The notes under the pieces are model-generated. The model saw only the letters and a program-made list of their open reading frames with translations, made no database searches and was not told where the DNA came from. A stretch of 64,000 nt of DNA from Burkholderia paludis (GTDB lineage Bacteria > Pseudomonadota > Gammaproteobacteria > Burkholderiales > Burkholderiaceae), in NCBI RefSeq assembly GCF_000732615.1, contig NZ_JPGL01000042.1:23284-87283 (forward strand), read 5' to 3'. Positions 25,040 through 33,482 of the stretch are shown piece by piece (positions within the stretch are counted from its first letter, which is position 1; each line of letters opens with the position of its first letter). The translations under genes were made by a program, and so were the position numbers.

Positions 25040-26086
25040 CTACGCGTGGCGCCGCTCATGCTCGAGCAGCCACTGCTTGCGGGCCAGCCCGCCGCCATAG
25101 CCTGTCAGCGTCCCGTCCCGCCCCAGCACCCGGTGACACGGTATGACGATCGCCACCCGGTTCGCGCCGTTGGCACGCGCGACTGCCCGCACCGCACGGG
25201 GATGGCCGAGCTGCTCCGCCTGTTCGCCGTAGCTCGCCGTACCGCCATAGGGAATCGCACGCAGGGCCTGCCATACCGACTGCTGAAACGGGCTGCCGGG
25301 CGTGTCCAGCGCCAGATCGAACCGCTTGCGCACACCGGCGAAATACTCGCCGATTTCACGTTCGGCCTGACGCGTATGCGCGTTTTCTCCCGCGAGGATG
25401 CGTGCGTGCAACAGTCGCTGGAGATCCCTGAATTCGGTCTCCAGCATGCGCCGGTCGACAAACTCGAGCAGGCATGCGCCACGCTCGCTCGCACACACGA
25501 ACATCGGCCCCAGGGGCGTGGTGAAGCGATGCACGAGCACCACGTTCGCGGCCCCGGTCGGCGCGCGCCCCGTCAGTTTCCTGCAGGTATAGCCGAAACC
25601 GCTCAGCGAATCGTAGCCGCTGTCGAGCGCGACGTCGGTGGCCCGGCGGCCGGCCTTCAGTTCCTCGAGCGCCGTATTGATTCGCAGCGAACGCTGGAAC
25701 GCCTGGAAACTCATCCCGTAATGCCGGTGAAACCAGCGGCGGATGCGTTCCGGCGCGAGCCCGCGCTGCCGGAGAAGCTCATCGGTCACGCGCTCTTTCG
25801 GATGCGCACGCACCCAGTCGATGGCCTCGGCCACCTCGGGCGGCGCGGCGTGGGCGTTCTCGGTCGGCTTGCAGACCTTGCAGGGCCGGTAGCCGGCATC
25901 GAGCGTTTCCTTGAGGTCCGTGTAGAACACGACGTTCTCGCGTTTGGGCTTGCGCGCCCGGCAGGTCGCGATGCAGAACACGCCGGTGGTCTTCACCCCG
26001 ACGTAGAAAATGCCGACGTGATCCGCCGCCCGTTCGACCAGCGCGCGATAGTAGGCGTCGATCCGCCCGGCGTCAGTCACCAGCAT
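25040..26086 (-). CDS. ada: Ada: methylated-DNA repair protein and adaptive-response regulator
   Basis: Ada transfers methyl groups from DNA to itself and then activates alkylation-repair genes. The 348-residue protein has, in order, the zinc/methyl-phosphotriester domain with four Cys (TGVFCIATC and YRPCKVC), an AraC-type helix-turn-helix domain (about residues 85-180) and the C-terminal O6-methylguanine methyltransferase domain with the acceptor Cys in IPCHRVLG. All catalytic residues are present. Its first 14 bases overlap the 3' end of the upstream PEP-mutase-family gene, so the two are probably co-transcribed. Confidence 0.95.
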   Translation of the reverse strand: MLVTDAGRIDAYYRALVERAADHVGIFYVGVKTTGVFCIATCRARKPKRENVVFYTDLKETLDAGYRPCKVCKPTENAHAAPPEVAEAIDWVRAHPKERVTDELLRQRGLAPERIRRWFHRHYGMSFQAFQRSLRINTALEELKAGRRATDVALDSGYDSLSGFGYTCRKLTGRAPTGAANVVLVHRFTTPLGPMFVCASERGACLLEFVDRRMLETEFRDLQRLLHARILAGENAHTRQAEREIGEYFAGVRKRFDLALDTPGSPFQQSVWQALRAIPYGGTASYGEQAEQLGHPRAVRAVARANGANRVAIVIPCHRVLGRDGTLTGYGGGLARKQWLLEHERRHA

Positions 26087-26846
26087 GCGCGAACACCGGC
26101 TGGAAGGATTGACCGGCGCGCACGTCGACGAGCAGTTGCTGCAGCACCTGGTGCATCCGCCGGTGCAGGAAATTGCCCATGCTGATGCGCTTGACGCCCA
26201 GCGCCGCCAGCCGCTCGAACGGCGGCAGATCAGGCATGCACATCACGTTCAACGGAAGCGGGACGCCGGCCGCAATCGCGGCGATATCGGCTTCGTCGGT
26301 CACACAGGGAACAAAAAGGCCGTCCGCTCCGCTCAGGGCATAGCGCCGGCCGCGTGAAACGGCTTCCTCGCGCGCATGGGCCACGCCCAGCAGAAAGGTA
26401 TCGGTGCGGACGTTGAGGAACAGCCCGATGCCGGCCGCCCGCAAGCCGGCATGGATATCGTGCAGGCGCCGCGCAAAGGTATCGGTATCCACCAGCGTGC
26501 GACGGCCTTCGCGCACGACACTATCCTCCAGGTTGACGCCGGCCACGCCCAGCGCGGCCAGCTCGCGCAGATTGTCCACCACGGCCTCGGGCGTCGCGCC
26601 ATAGCCGGCCTCGACATCGACGGACAGCGGCAGGCCGGATACCGATCGCACACGCGCGACCAGCGCCTTCAATTCGGCAAAGGCGATACCCTCGCCGTCT
26701 GCATGGCCGAGCAACTCGGCCATGGCGGCGCTGGAGGTCCCGATCGCCGCATACCCCGCGGCTTCCGCGGCACGGGCGCTGGCCGCATCCCAGACGTTGG
26801 CGAGCAGCAGCGGTTCGGTTTGTTGATGAAGCCGGGCAAAATTCAT
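26073..26846 (-). CDS. Isocitrate lyase/PEP mutase superfamily protein
   Basis: A 257-residue TIM-barrel protein. It begins ARLHQQTEPLLLANVWDAASA and shows the superfamily's SVDVEAGYG metal-binding strand, GVNLEDSVVREG and LFLNVRTDTFLLG. The usual KKCGH-type loop of isocitrate lyase is absent, placing it in the oxaloacetate-decarboxylase/PEP-mutase-like group with unknown substrate. It is the first gene of a two-gene unit with ada, overlapping it by 14 bases. Why a carbon-metabolism-type enzyme is joined to ada is unclear. Confidence 0.85.
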   Translation of the reverse strand: MNFARLHQQTEPLLLANVWDAASARAAEAAGYAAIGTSSAAMAELLGHADGEGIAFAELKALVARVRSVSGLPLSVDVEAGYGATPEAVVDNLRELAALGVAGVNLEDSVVREGRRTLVDTDTFARRLHDIHAGLRAAGIGLFLNVRTDTFLLGVAHAREEAVSRGRRYALSGADGLFVPCVTDEADIAAIAAGVPLPLNVMCMPDLPPFERLAALGVKRISMGNFLHRRMHQVLQQLLVDVRAGQSFQPVFAHAGD

Positions 26847-27018
26847 GGAACACCTCGCGTGAACATGGCGCAAGTATCGTTGCCCGGCCGATCGCCTCAC
26901 AACCGAAATTTGAACAGGTATTTTTCGGCCGGCCGCGCCGCGTCTCCCGGCCTTCTCCGGCACCGCAGCCCCGTTGGACGGCGCGTGCCTGGTGCCGGCG
27001 CGGGAAGCGACGCCGCGG

Positions 27019-27321
27019 TCAATCGAAATCGAACAGGTCGAACACCGACTTCTTGCGACGCTGGCCGTCGTGCCGGTAGCGATCGTCGTGCGCGCGGCCG
27101 TCGCGCCCCCAACTGTCGTCGTGGCCGCGCGGCGTGTGCGCATCGTGCTGCGCCGGCGCCATATCGCGCCGCGCCGGCGCGTCGCCGGTCTCGCCGGCGA
27201 TCAGCTTGTCGAGTTCGCCGCGATCGAGCCACACACCGCGGCACGTCGGACAGTAGTCGATCTCGATCGACTGGCGCTCGGCCATCAGCAGGTCGGGCGT
27301 CTTGCAGACTGGGCATTTCAT
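27019..27321 (-). CDS. TFIIB-type zinc-ribbon small protein
   Basis: A 100-residue protein with four cysteines in two CxxC pairs: MKCPVCKTPDLL and DYCPTCRGVWLDRGELDKL, the zf-TFIIB pattern. The rest is a charged, His/Arg/Asp-rich low-complexity region ending in the hydrophobic peptide KKSVFDLFDFD. AAGGAG precedes the ATG. Function unknown; such proteins are common in Burkholderia. The conserved aromatic-acidic tail could be a docking peptide. Confidence 0.85.
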   Translation of the reverse strand: MKCPVCKTPDLLMAERQSIEIDYCPTCRGVWLDRGELDKLIAGETGDAPARRDMAPAQHDAHTPRGHDDSWGRDGRAHDDRYRHDGQRRKKSVFDLFDFD

Positions 27322-27412
27322 TGCACTTCTCCTTTCCGTATGGATTCCTTAAAAATTCCACTTGAATACGTGCGAGCCGGCCGCCGCAGCGGCCCGCATC
27401 GCACACGATGGC

Positions 27413-28168
27413 TTAGTCGCCCTCCACCCGCGCCGCGCGCTTCGCCTTCGCGCGCCGCGCCAGCATGTTCATCCCCTCGACGAAGGCCGAGAACGCCATT
27501 GCCGCGTAGATATAGCCCTTCGGCACGTGCGAACCGAAACCTTCGGCAATCAGCGTCATGCCGATCACGACGAGGAACGACAACGCAAGCATCACGATGG
27601 TCGGGTTCCGGTCGATGAAGCGTGCGAGCGGCTGGGCAGCGAACAGCATCACGGCCACCGCGACGATCACCGCGACGAACATGATCGGGACGTGCTCGGT
27701 CATGCCGATCGCGGTCACGATGCTGTCGATCGAGAACACGATGTCGAGCATCACGATCTGGCCGATCGCAGCCCACACCGTCAGGCCGGCCGCACCGCCG
27801 GCACCGCTCGCGCCGTCGCCGTCGTGCGCCACGTGGTGATGGATCTCGGTGGTCGCCTTCCAGACGAGGAACAGGCCGCCCGACAGCAGGATCATGTCGC
27901 GCCACGAGAACGCATGGTCGAAGGCCGTGAACACCGGTTCGGTGAGGCTCGCGATCCACGCGACGCTGCCGAGCAGCGCGAGGCGCATCACCAGCGCGAG
28001 CGCGATGCCGAGGCGCTGCGTGCGGGCGCGCTGCGCTTCGGGCAGCTTGTTGCTGAGGATCGAGATGAAGATCAGGTTGTCGATGCCGAGCACGACTTCC
28101 ATCACGACGAGCGTCAGGAGCGCGGCCCAGACGGCGGGGTCGGCGGCAAGCGTCAGCAGGTAGTCCAT
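27413..28168 (-). CDS. TerC-family integral membrane protein
   Basis: A 251-residue protein with about seven helices and TerC signatures: VVMEVVLGIDNLIFISIL near the N-terminus and a second copy of the same motif in QIVMLDIVFSIDSIVTAIG. Acidic residues in these helices are thought to move metal ions; several TerC proteins export manganese (family knowledge). Between the repeats is a His-rich loop (IHHHVAHDGDG) that may bind metal. It diverges from nhaR, 109 bases apart. Confidence 0.9.
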   Translation of the reverse strand: MDYLLTLAADPAVWAALLTLVVMEVVLGIDNLIFISILSNKLPEAQRARTQRLGIALALVMRLALLGSVAWIASLTEPVFTAFDHAFSWRDMILLSGGLFLVWKATTEIHHHVAHDGDGASGAGGAAGLTVWAAIGQIVMLDIVFSIDSIVTAIGMTEHVPIMFVAVIVAVAVMLFAAQPLARFIDRNPTIVMLALSFLVVIGMTLIAEGFGSHVPKGYIYAAMAFSAFVEGMNMLARRAKAKRAARVEGD

Positions 28169-28212
28169 GAAATGGGCCGATACGAAAGTGGAAAGCCAGA
28201 TGATATGCCGCC

Positions 28213-28260
28213 CCGAACTTCGGAAAAATCAGAGAGAATCTGATCTTAGGTTCGGTTTTT
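28213..28260. promoter_or_regulatory. Nested inverted repeats between terC and nhaR
   Basis: CCGAAC (28213) pairs with GTTCGG ending at 28255, followed by TTTTT. Inside lies the perfect 17-base repeat ATCAGA-gagaa-TCTGAT (28228-28244). The first arm can alternatively fold locally as CCGAA-c-TTCGG. This may be an operator for NhaR, a short attenuator in its leader, or both. Confidence 0.5.
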
Positions 28261-28277
28261 ACGAAGTAAACGATTCC

Positions 28278-29171
28278 ATGCTCAATTTCCGGCATCTGTA
28301 CTATTTCTGGGTCGTCGTGAAGGAAGGCGGCTTCGCGCGCGCGGCCGGACGGCTCGACATGGCCGTGCAGACGATCAGCGCACAGGTGCGCGAGCTCGAG
28401 AAGGCGCTCGGGCACCAGTTGCTGCGCCCCGCCGGGCGCGGCGTCGCGATGACCGACGCCGGCCAGGCCGCGTTCGCGCGCGCGGAGGCGATCTTCGAGA
28501 TGGGGCGGCTGATTCCCGACGAAGTCCGCGCGGCGGCCAGCCGGCCGACCGTGCGGCTCGCGGTCGGCCTCGCGGACGGCATCTCCAAGCTCGCCGCCCA
28601 CGCGATCCTCGCGCCGGTACTCGATACGCCCACGCTGCGGCTGCTGTGCCACGAGGGCGAGCACGACGCGCTGCTCGCGGAGCTGGCGCTGCATCATCTC
28701 GATCTCGTGCTGGCCGGCCAGGGCGCGCCGTCGGGCTCGAACCTGCGCGTGACGAGCGAGCGGCTGGTCGCGTCGCCGGTCGACTGGTACGGGCCGGCGG
28801 CACTCGTGACGCCGGCCGCGCGGCAGCGCTTCCCGCAGTGCCTGGCCGACCTGCCCGTGCTGCTGCCGACCGCGCATTCGGCACTGCGCGCGCGCCTCGA
28901 TCAATGGCTCGAAAGCGAACGGATCGTGCCGCGCGTGGCCGGCGAGTTCGAGGACAGCGCACTGATGGCCGTATTCGCGGCGCGCGGCCTCGGCGTGTTT
29001 CCGCTGAGCGAACTCGGCGCGAACGACGCGTCGCTGCTGCGCGGCCTTCGGCGGCTCGGGCGCGCGGGCGACGTGACCGAGGAAATTCACGCGATCCGCT
29101 CACGGCGCGGCGAGCATCATCCGCTCACCTCGCAGTTGCTGGCCGCGGCTCGCCCCGCGCCGGCCGACTGA
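28278..29171 (+). CDS. nhaR: NhaR-type LysR transcriptional activator
   Basis: A 297-residue LysR regulator beginning MLNFRHLYYFWVVVKEGGFA, the characteristic NhaR N-terminus, with helix-turn-helix AVQTISAQVRELEKALGHQLL and GRGVAMTDAGQ. In enterics NhaR answers sodium and controls nhaA and other genes. There is no Na+/H+ antiporter gene here; the divergent neighbour is terC, so the target may differ. ATG at 28278 is the only sensible LysR start. Confidence 0.85.
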   Translation: MLNFRHLYYFWVVVKEGGFARAAGRLDMAVQTISAQVRELEKALGHQLLRPAGRGVAMTDAGQAAFARAEAIFEMGRLIPDEVRAAASRPTVRLAVGLADGISKLAAHAILAPVLDTPTLRLLCHEGEHDALLAELALHHLDLVLAGQGAPSGSNLRVTSERLVASPVDWYGPAALVTPAARQRFPQCLADLPVLLPTAHSALRARLDQWLESERIVPRVAGEFEDSALMAVFAARGLGVFPLSELGANDASLLRGLRRLGRAGDVTEEIHAIRSRRGEHHPLTSQLLAAARPAPAD

Positions 29172-29195
29172 AGCGAGCGCGACATCAAACGAAAC

Positions 29196-29201
29196 TATAA
29201 T
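29196..29201 (+). promoter_or_regulatory. -10 box before the DUF2242 lipoprotein gene
   Basis: A perfect TATAAT in otherwise GC-rich sequence, 86 bases before the next start codon. The -35 is not clear. Confidence 0.35.
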
Positions 29202-29287
29202 GACGCCCCGGCCATCCGAGATTTGCGCGCGCACCACCCGGGCGCCTCCCCTTGCGCGGCATCTCGCCGAGCCTTCTGAAAGACGCC

Positions 29288-30541
29288 ATGCACAACCGAT
29301 TTCGCCTGTTTTCCGCTTCGTGCGCGCTCGCGGCCGCGACCGTGCTGGCAGCGTGCTCGTCGCCGCCCAAGCCGATCTACCAGCAGGAGCAGTTCGACGC
29401 GACCAGCAGCCCGTACGCGCACACGTTCCATTCGAAGTCCGACGCGACCTGCGAGGCCGCGCGGCGCGCGCTGCTGAGCCAGGGCTATGTGGCGTCGTCG
29501 TCACGCAACGACGCGGTCGACGGCAGCAAGAATTTCCAGCCGAACAACGACATGCACGTCGTGATCGAGTTTCACGTCGTGTGCGCGGACGCGAACGCGG
29601 ACGGCTCGTCGAGCATCGCGTACGTGAACGCGGTGCAGGACCGCTACACGCTGAAGAAATCGAATACGTCGGCCAGCGTCGGCCTCAGCCTGTTCGGCTC
29701 GCTGTCGCTGCCAATCGGGTCGAGCGACGATGCGCTCGTCAAGACCGCGAGCGAGACGATTCCCGCCGGCGTGTTCTATGAGCGCTTCTTCAACCTCGTC
29801 GACCATTTCCTGAAGATCGATCCGGCCCGGCGCGATCGCGCCACCGTCAAGCAGGCCGAAAAGGAAGCCGTCGCACCGCTGCCCGAGCCCGCGCCGACGC
29901 CGCAAGGCGAGCCGATCAAGATGACGACGCCGGTCGTGCCGACGCCGCCTGCCGCACCCGTGCCGCTTTCGGCGCCGGGTGCCGCGCCGGCATCGGGCGC
30001 GAGCGCCGTGCCTACCGCGACGGGCGGTGCGGCGCCGGCGGGAGCGGTTTCGGCGCCCGTCGCCGCGCCGACGCCCGCGCCGGCTTCGGCTCCGGTTGCC
30101 ACGGCGACGCATGCACCGGCTTCGGCCCCCGTTGCCACGTCGACTCTTGCACCGGCTGCGGCTCCCGTTGCCACGTCGACACCTGCACCGGCTTCGACTC
30201 CCGTTGCCACATCGACTCTTGCACCGGCTGCGGCTCCCGTTGCCACGTCGACTCTTGCACCGGCTACGGCTCCCGTTGCCACGTCGACTCTTGCACCGGC
30301 TTCAGCACCAGTCGCCTCATCGACACCTGCACCGGCTCCAGTCTCCGCGTTGACGCCTGCATCGGCGTTGGCACCCGCACCCGCCTCTGTATCTGTCTCC
30401 AGCCCGGCATCGCCTCCTGCCGCCACGGCGCCGGCCGCGACCGCGACTTCGGCCCCCGCATCGGCATCTGCGCCCTCAAGCGGATCGCCCGCACCTGCCG
30501 CCGGCACCCCGGTCGCATCCTCCGCACCCGCCGCGAACTGA
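29288..30541 (+). CDS. DUF2242 lipoprotein with a Pro/Ala/Thr repeat tail
   Basis: A 417-residue protein. It has a lipoprotein signal (LAAC lipobox, residues about 18-21), a DUF2242-like domain to about residue 200 (ATCEAARRALLSQGYVASSS, NDMHVVIEFHVVCADAN, FYERFFNLVDHFLKIDP), then a low-complexity tail of over 200 residues. The tail contains eight 12-residue repeats of the type PVATSTLAPAAA and ends in Ala/Pro/Ser-rich sequence. Function unknown. The tail could span the periplasm like other Pro/Ala-rich linkers. ATG at 29288 gives MHNRFRLFSASCALAAAT; the frame is open upstream but lacks a signal. Confidence 0.82.
   Translation: MHNRFRLFSASCALAAATVLAACSSPPKPIYQQEQFDATSSPYAHTFHSKSDATCEAARRALLSQGYVASSSRNDAVDGSKNFQPNNDMHVVIEFHVVCADANADGSSSIAYVNAVQDRYTLKKSNTSASVGLSLFGSLSLPIGSSDDALVKTASETIPAGVFYERFFNLVDHFLKIDPARRDRATVKQAEKEAVAPLPEPAPTPQGEPIKMTTPVVPTPPAAPVPLSAPGAAPASGASAVPTATGGAAPAGAVSAPVAAPTPAPASAPVATATHAPASAPVATSTLAPAAAPVATSTPAPASTPVATSTLAPAAAPVATSTLAPATAPVATSTLAPASAPVASSTPAPAPVSALTPASALAPAPASVSVSSPASPPAATAPAATATSAPASASAPSSGSPAPAAGTPVASSAPAAN
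30056..30343 (+). repeat. Eight tandem 36-bp coding repeats
   Basis: Eight consecutive 36-base units each encode a 12-residue PVATSTxAPAxA-type repeat in the DUF2242 lipoprotein. The middle units differ at only a few bases, so copy number is likely to vary among strains. Confidence 0.85.
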
Positions 30542-30764
30542 CCGGCACCCGTATCGTCGCGCCCGGCCGCATCAGGCTCGGCACGACGATACGTACCCTT
30601 CCCCGTCACGCGCCTCCACCGGATTTCCCGCCCTGACGGCAGCCGGCCGCCAGCGTGGCAGCCGTCATTGCATGAATGCCGCCCTGCGGATCAAGTGCTG
30701 CCGGCGCCTGCGACCACCCACATCGACCGTCGCCCCGCAGGCCCGCCCGCACCAGCCGCCCGGC

Positions 30765-31685
30765 TCACCGTAACGTCGCGTGCAGCGTCTGCAGTTGCTC
30801 GACGGTGGTCGTCACGCCGCCGCAGACGATCACGGCAACCTCCGTCGCCGAGGCGAGCACGGGAACCGTCCGCTCGAGCGCGGTCAGCGCGGCGCCGCAA
30901 GCGGGCTCGACGACGATCCGGTGTTCGTCCAGAAAGCGCAGCGACGCGGCCACCGCGTCGGCATCGGACACGACGACCGGCTGGATCGCGTGCCGCGTGG
31001 CCCATTCGAGCGCCGCGTCGCACGGCTGCTTCGCGCCGAGCGACGTCGCGACGCTCGTGATCGCCGGCAACACGACGGGGCGTCCCTCCGCGAGCGAGCG
31101 CGCATAACAGTCGGCGCCTTCCGTTTCGGCCGCGACCACCGGCACGTCGTGCCAGCCGTTGCGCGCCAGCCCCTCGAGCACGCCGCACAGCAGCCCGCCG
31201 CCGCCGACCGCGAGCACGACCGCGTCCGGCTTCGGACCGGCCGCGGCCATCTCGTCGATCATCGTCGCGTGACCCTGCCACAGCACGCGGTCGTCGAACG
31301 GATGCACGAATGCGTCGTGCTCGCCGAGCGCCGATTGGGCGAACGCGTTCGCCTCGGCCCAGCTCGCGCCGTGCACGACCAGTTCCGCCCCTTCGATCCG
31401 AATCAGCTCGCGCGCACGTGCCGACGTGCTTTCCGGCACGACGACGCTCACCGGCACACCCAGTTCGCGGCCGCAATACGCGACGGCGATGCCCGCGTTG
31501 CCGCCCGACGACGACACGAACCGCCGGGCGCCGGCCGCATGCCGCGCTTCGCAGACGGCGCCGACGCCGCGCAGCTTGAACGAGCCCGACGGCTGCAACG
31601 CCTCGAGCTTCAGCCGGATGGTCTTGCCGAGCCGGCGGGACGCGATTTGCGAGCGGACATAGGGAGTGGGGATATGAAGCGGCAT
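30765..31685 (-). CDS. PLP-dependent serine/threonine dehydratase
   Basis: A fold-type II PLP enzyme of 306 residues, expected to deaminate L-serine (or threonine) to the 2-oxoacid. Visible motifs are LEALQPSGSFKLRG with Schiff-base Lys37, SSSGGNAGIA for cofactor phosphate binding, and AVGGGGLLCGVLEG. It lacks the regulatory ACT domain of biosynthetic IlvA, so it is catabolic-like. A LysR gene diverges from it 166 bases away and probably controls it. Confidence 0.88.
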   Translation of the reverse strand: MPLHIPTPYVRSQIASRRLGKTIRLKLEALQPSGSFKLRGVGAVCEARHAAGARRFVSSSGGNAGIAVAYCGRELGVPVSVVVPESTSARARELIRIEGAELVVHGASWAEANAFAQSALGEHDAFVHPFDDRVLWQGHATMIDEMAAAGPKPDAVVLAVGGGGLLCGVLEGLARNGWHDVPVVAAETEGADCYARSLAEGRPVVLPAITSVATSLGAKQPCDAALEWATRHAIQPVVVSDADAVAASLRFLDEHRIVVEPACGAALTALERTVPVLASATEVAVIVCGGVTTTVEQLQTLHATLR

Positions 31686-31779
31686 GGGACGGGACCAATG
31701 GGAACAGGGGGAACGGTGGAAACGCACGCGGCTCGCTGCGCAAGCACGGCAACGAAGGCCATCGTACGGCACGCCAGCC

Positions 31780-31821
31780 ATGCTTTCCAATACCATCGAA
31801 TGATGTTTGTTATGCTTTCCA
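31780..31821. promoter_or_regulatory. Direct repeats between the dehydratase and LysR genes
   Basis: ATGCTTTCCA occurs at 31780-31789 and again at 31812-31821, 32 bases apart (three helical turns). The pair sits just upstream of the LysR start and inside the divergent control region, as expected for an operator. Confidence 0.5.
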
Positions 31822-31851
31822 GGCATATCTTCGAACCGGAACGGACACTGC

Positions 31852-32763
31852 ATGCGCCAGATCGAACTGCGTCACCTGCGTTACTTCGTGGCCGTCGCGC
31901 AAGCCGGCAGCGTGATGGCCGGCGCCCGCGCGGCCGGCATCGTCCAGCCTGCGCTGTCGCGGCAGATCCGCGAACTCGAGGACGCCATCGGCACCCCGCT
32001 GCTGGTCCGCCGTACGACGGGCGTCACGCTCACGGCAGCCGGCGCGAGCTTCCTGCAGGATGCAACCGGGCTGCTCGCGGCGCTGCAGGACAGCCGCGAG
32101 CGAGCGTTGCGCAGCGCGGCCGGCCAGCTCGGCGAGTTGCGGCTCGGCGCACTGCCGAACTGCCTGCCGCTGCCGATCGTCGCGAACGTCCTCAAGGCGT
32201 TTCGCGACGCGTGCCCGGACGTGAAGCTGTCGATCGTGCCGATGCTGTCGGCCGAACAGGCGAGCGCGCTGACACGCGGCCAGCTCGATGGCGGCATCAT
32301 GGCGTGGCGTCGTGACGAGGCGCCGCACCTGTCGGGCGTGCGGCTGCTGAGCGACCGCTTCGTGCTCGCGATGCCCGCGCCGCCGGGCAAACGCTTCACC
32401 GCACCGCGCACGCTGGCCGACGTCGCGAACGAGCCGTTCGTCTGGTTCGACGCGCAGCGCTCCGCCGCGCACCACCGGTTCGTGATGGCGCAGTGCCAGC
32501 AGGCCGGCTTCACGCCGCGCATCGCACAGATCGGCAGCGATATCCCGACACTGATCGGCCTCGTCGCGGCCGGGATGGGCTGCGCATTCGTGCCGGAAAG
32601 CGCATCGCCGACCTGCCCGCGCACGGTTCGGCTCGTCGCGCTCGACGAACTCGCAAGCCGCTTCGACATCGAGTTCGTGTTCGACGCCGCCGCCGCGACA
32701 CCGTCACCCGTCGTCGAACGGTTTCTCGCGGCCGTGCGCGATGCGGCCGGCGCGCCGGACTGA
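31852..32763 (+). CDS. LysR-type transcriptional regulator
   Basis: A 303-residue LysR protein: MRQIELRHLRYFVAVAQAGS, helix-turn-helix VQPALSRQIRELEDAIGTPL, then the effector domain from about residue 90. It diverges from the serine/threonine dehydratase gene and likely regulates it. ATG at 31852 is the standard LysR start; no other partner is nearby. Confidence 0.88.
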   Translation: MRQIELRHLRYFVAVAQAGSVMAGARAAGIVQPALSRQIRELEDAIGTPLLVRRTTGVTLTAAGASFLQDATGLLAALQDSRERALRSAAGQLGELRLGALPNCLPLPIVANVLKAFRDACPDVKLSIVPMLSAEQASALTRGQLDGGIMAWRRDEAPHLSGVRLLSDRFVLAMPAPPGKRFTAPRTLADVANEPFVWFDAQRSAAHHRFVMAQCQQAGFTPRIAQIGSDIPTLIGLVAAGMGCAFVPESASPTCPRTVRLVALDELASRFDIEFVFDAAAATPSPVVERFLAAVRDAAGAPD

Positions 32764-32970
32764 CCGGGCGCCGGGCGGTCGCCCGCCGATCGCGCGGCAC
32801 GCGTCGCGGGGCCAGCCGCCGCGAGCCGCCCGCCGCCCGCCATCGTTCCGGCTGCCGAAACGCGCTAAACAACGACACCTTTCTCACGCAAATTCTTTCA
32901 GAACGATCACGACGGGCGCCGCGCCGCCGGCATTTTTAAATTGGCACCAAAAACGGCCGTTTAACGCCGA

Positions 32971-32998
32971 TTCGAATTGTCATGAACCGAAATATACT
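32971..32998 (+). promoter_or_regulatory. Promoter-like pair before the candidate small RNA
   Basis: TTCGAA (32971-32976), 16 bases, TATACT (32993-32998). The -10 is good, the -35 weak. Confidence 0.35.
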
Positions 32999-33004
32999 GC
33001 GCGC

Positions 33005-33078
33005 GCATCCAACCCTCGTGCCATAGAGAGGATGTGTTTCCGCCCCGGTCACGGTCCCCCTGTGGCCGGGGTTTTTTT
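33005..33078 (+). ncRNA. Candidate free-standing small RNA of about 74 nt
   Basis: A promoter-like pair ends at 32998 and a textbook intrinsic terminator sits at 33043-33078: a 10-bp stem CCCCGGTCAC / GTGGCCGGGG with one G-T pair, a nine-base loop and seven T. The intervening 38 bases have no start codon with a ribosome-binding site that yields a protein of note. The transcript would end some 400 bases before the next gene, so it is not a simple leader. No known RNA family was recognised. Confidence 0.45.
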
Positions 33079-33482
33079 GCCCCTGCGCCTTGCCGGCAAA
33101 CGTTTTCAGCGATCGCGCGCCAGTCGTTCCGGACGACGGCCGTCGCCTGAGCGGCCCGCCCGCTTCGCGCGGCCACACGCCGCCGCGCGAGCGCCGTGCT
33201 CCCCACGACTCGCCGCCGGAAACGGCCGTCGCGCCGCCGCGAACCGCCAAAGTTCCGCGCTCCCCCGCCCCCAAAGCGCGCCGCCCGCATTACAACTCGC
33301 TTCCGGGAAATGCACGCTCGTTCCCCCGCGCGCCGACGAGCCCTGCGCGCGCCCGGCATTGTTGACATGGAATCAAGATAATTTCGTCCCGATACGACTT
33401 TTTCCACAAGAGTCATGCAGGCACACTGCACCCCATCGTCAAGGCCTCGTGCCATTGCCTGTCGCTTACCGGAGCCCATCGC

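Larger units (their letters stand above)
32764..33482 (+). other. 719-base intergenic region with candidate small RNA
   Basis: No protein gene is supported. From 32925 to 33000 the DNA is comparatively AT-rich, with a perfect 12-bp palindrome AAACGGCCGTTT (32951-32962) and a promoter-like pair. A terminator hairpin lies at 33043-33078. The remainder is GC-rich spacer, then an AT-rich patch at 33360-33420 that may hold the promoter of the downstream MFS gene. Confidence 0.5.

Noticed and set aside
28169..28277. A manganese (yybP-ykoY) riboswitch before terC
   Set aside because: Only 109 bases separate terC from the divergent nhaR start and none of the conserved riboswitch loops were seen.
30056..30343. 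Regular 36-bp spacing that could look like a CRISPR array
   Set aside because: The units are contiguous with no spacers, lie in frame in a lipoprotein gene and encode a Pro/Ala/Thr repeat; no cas genes nearby.
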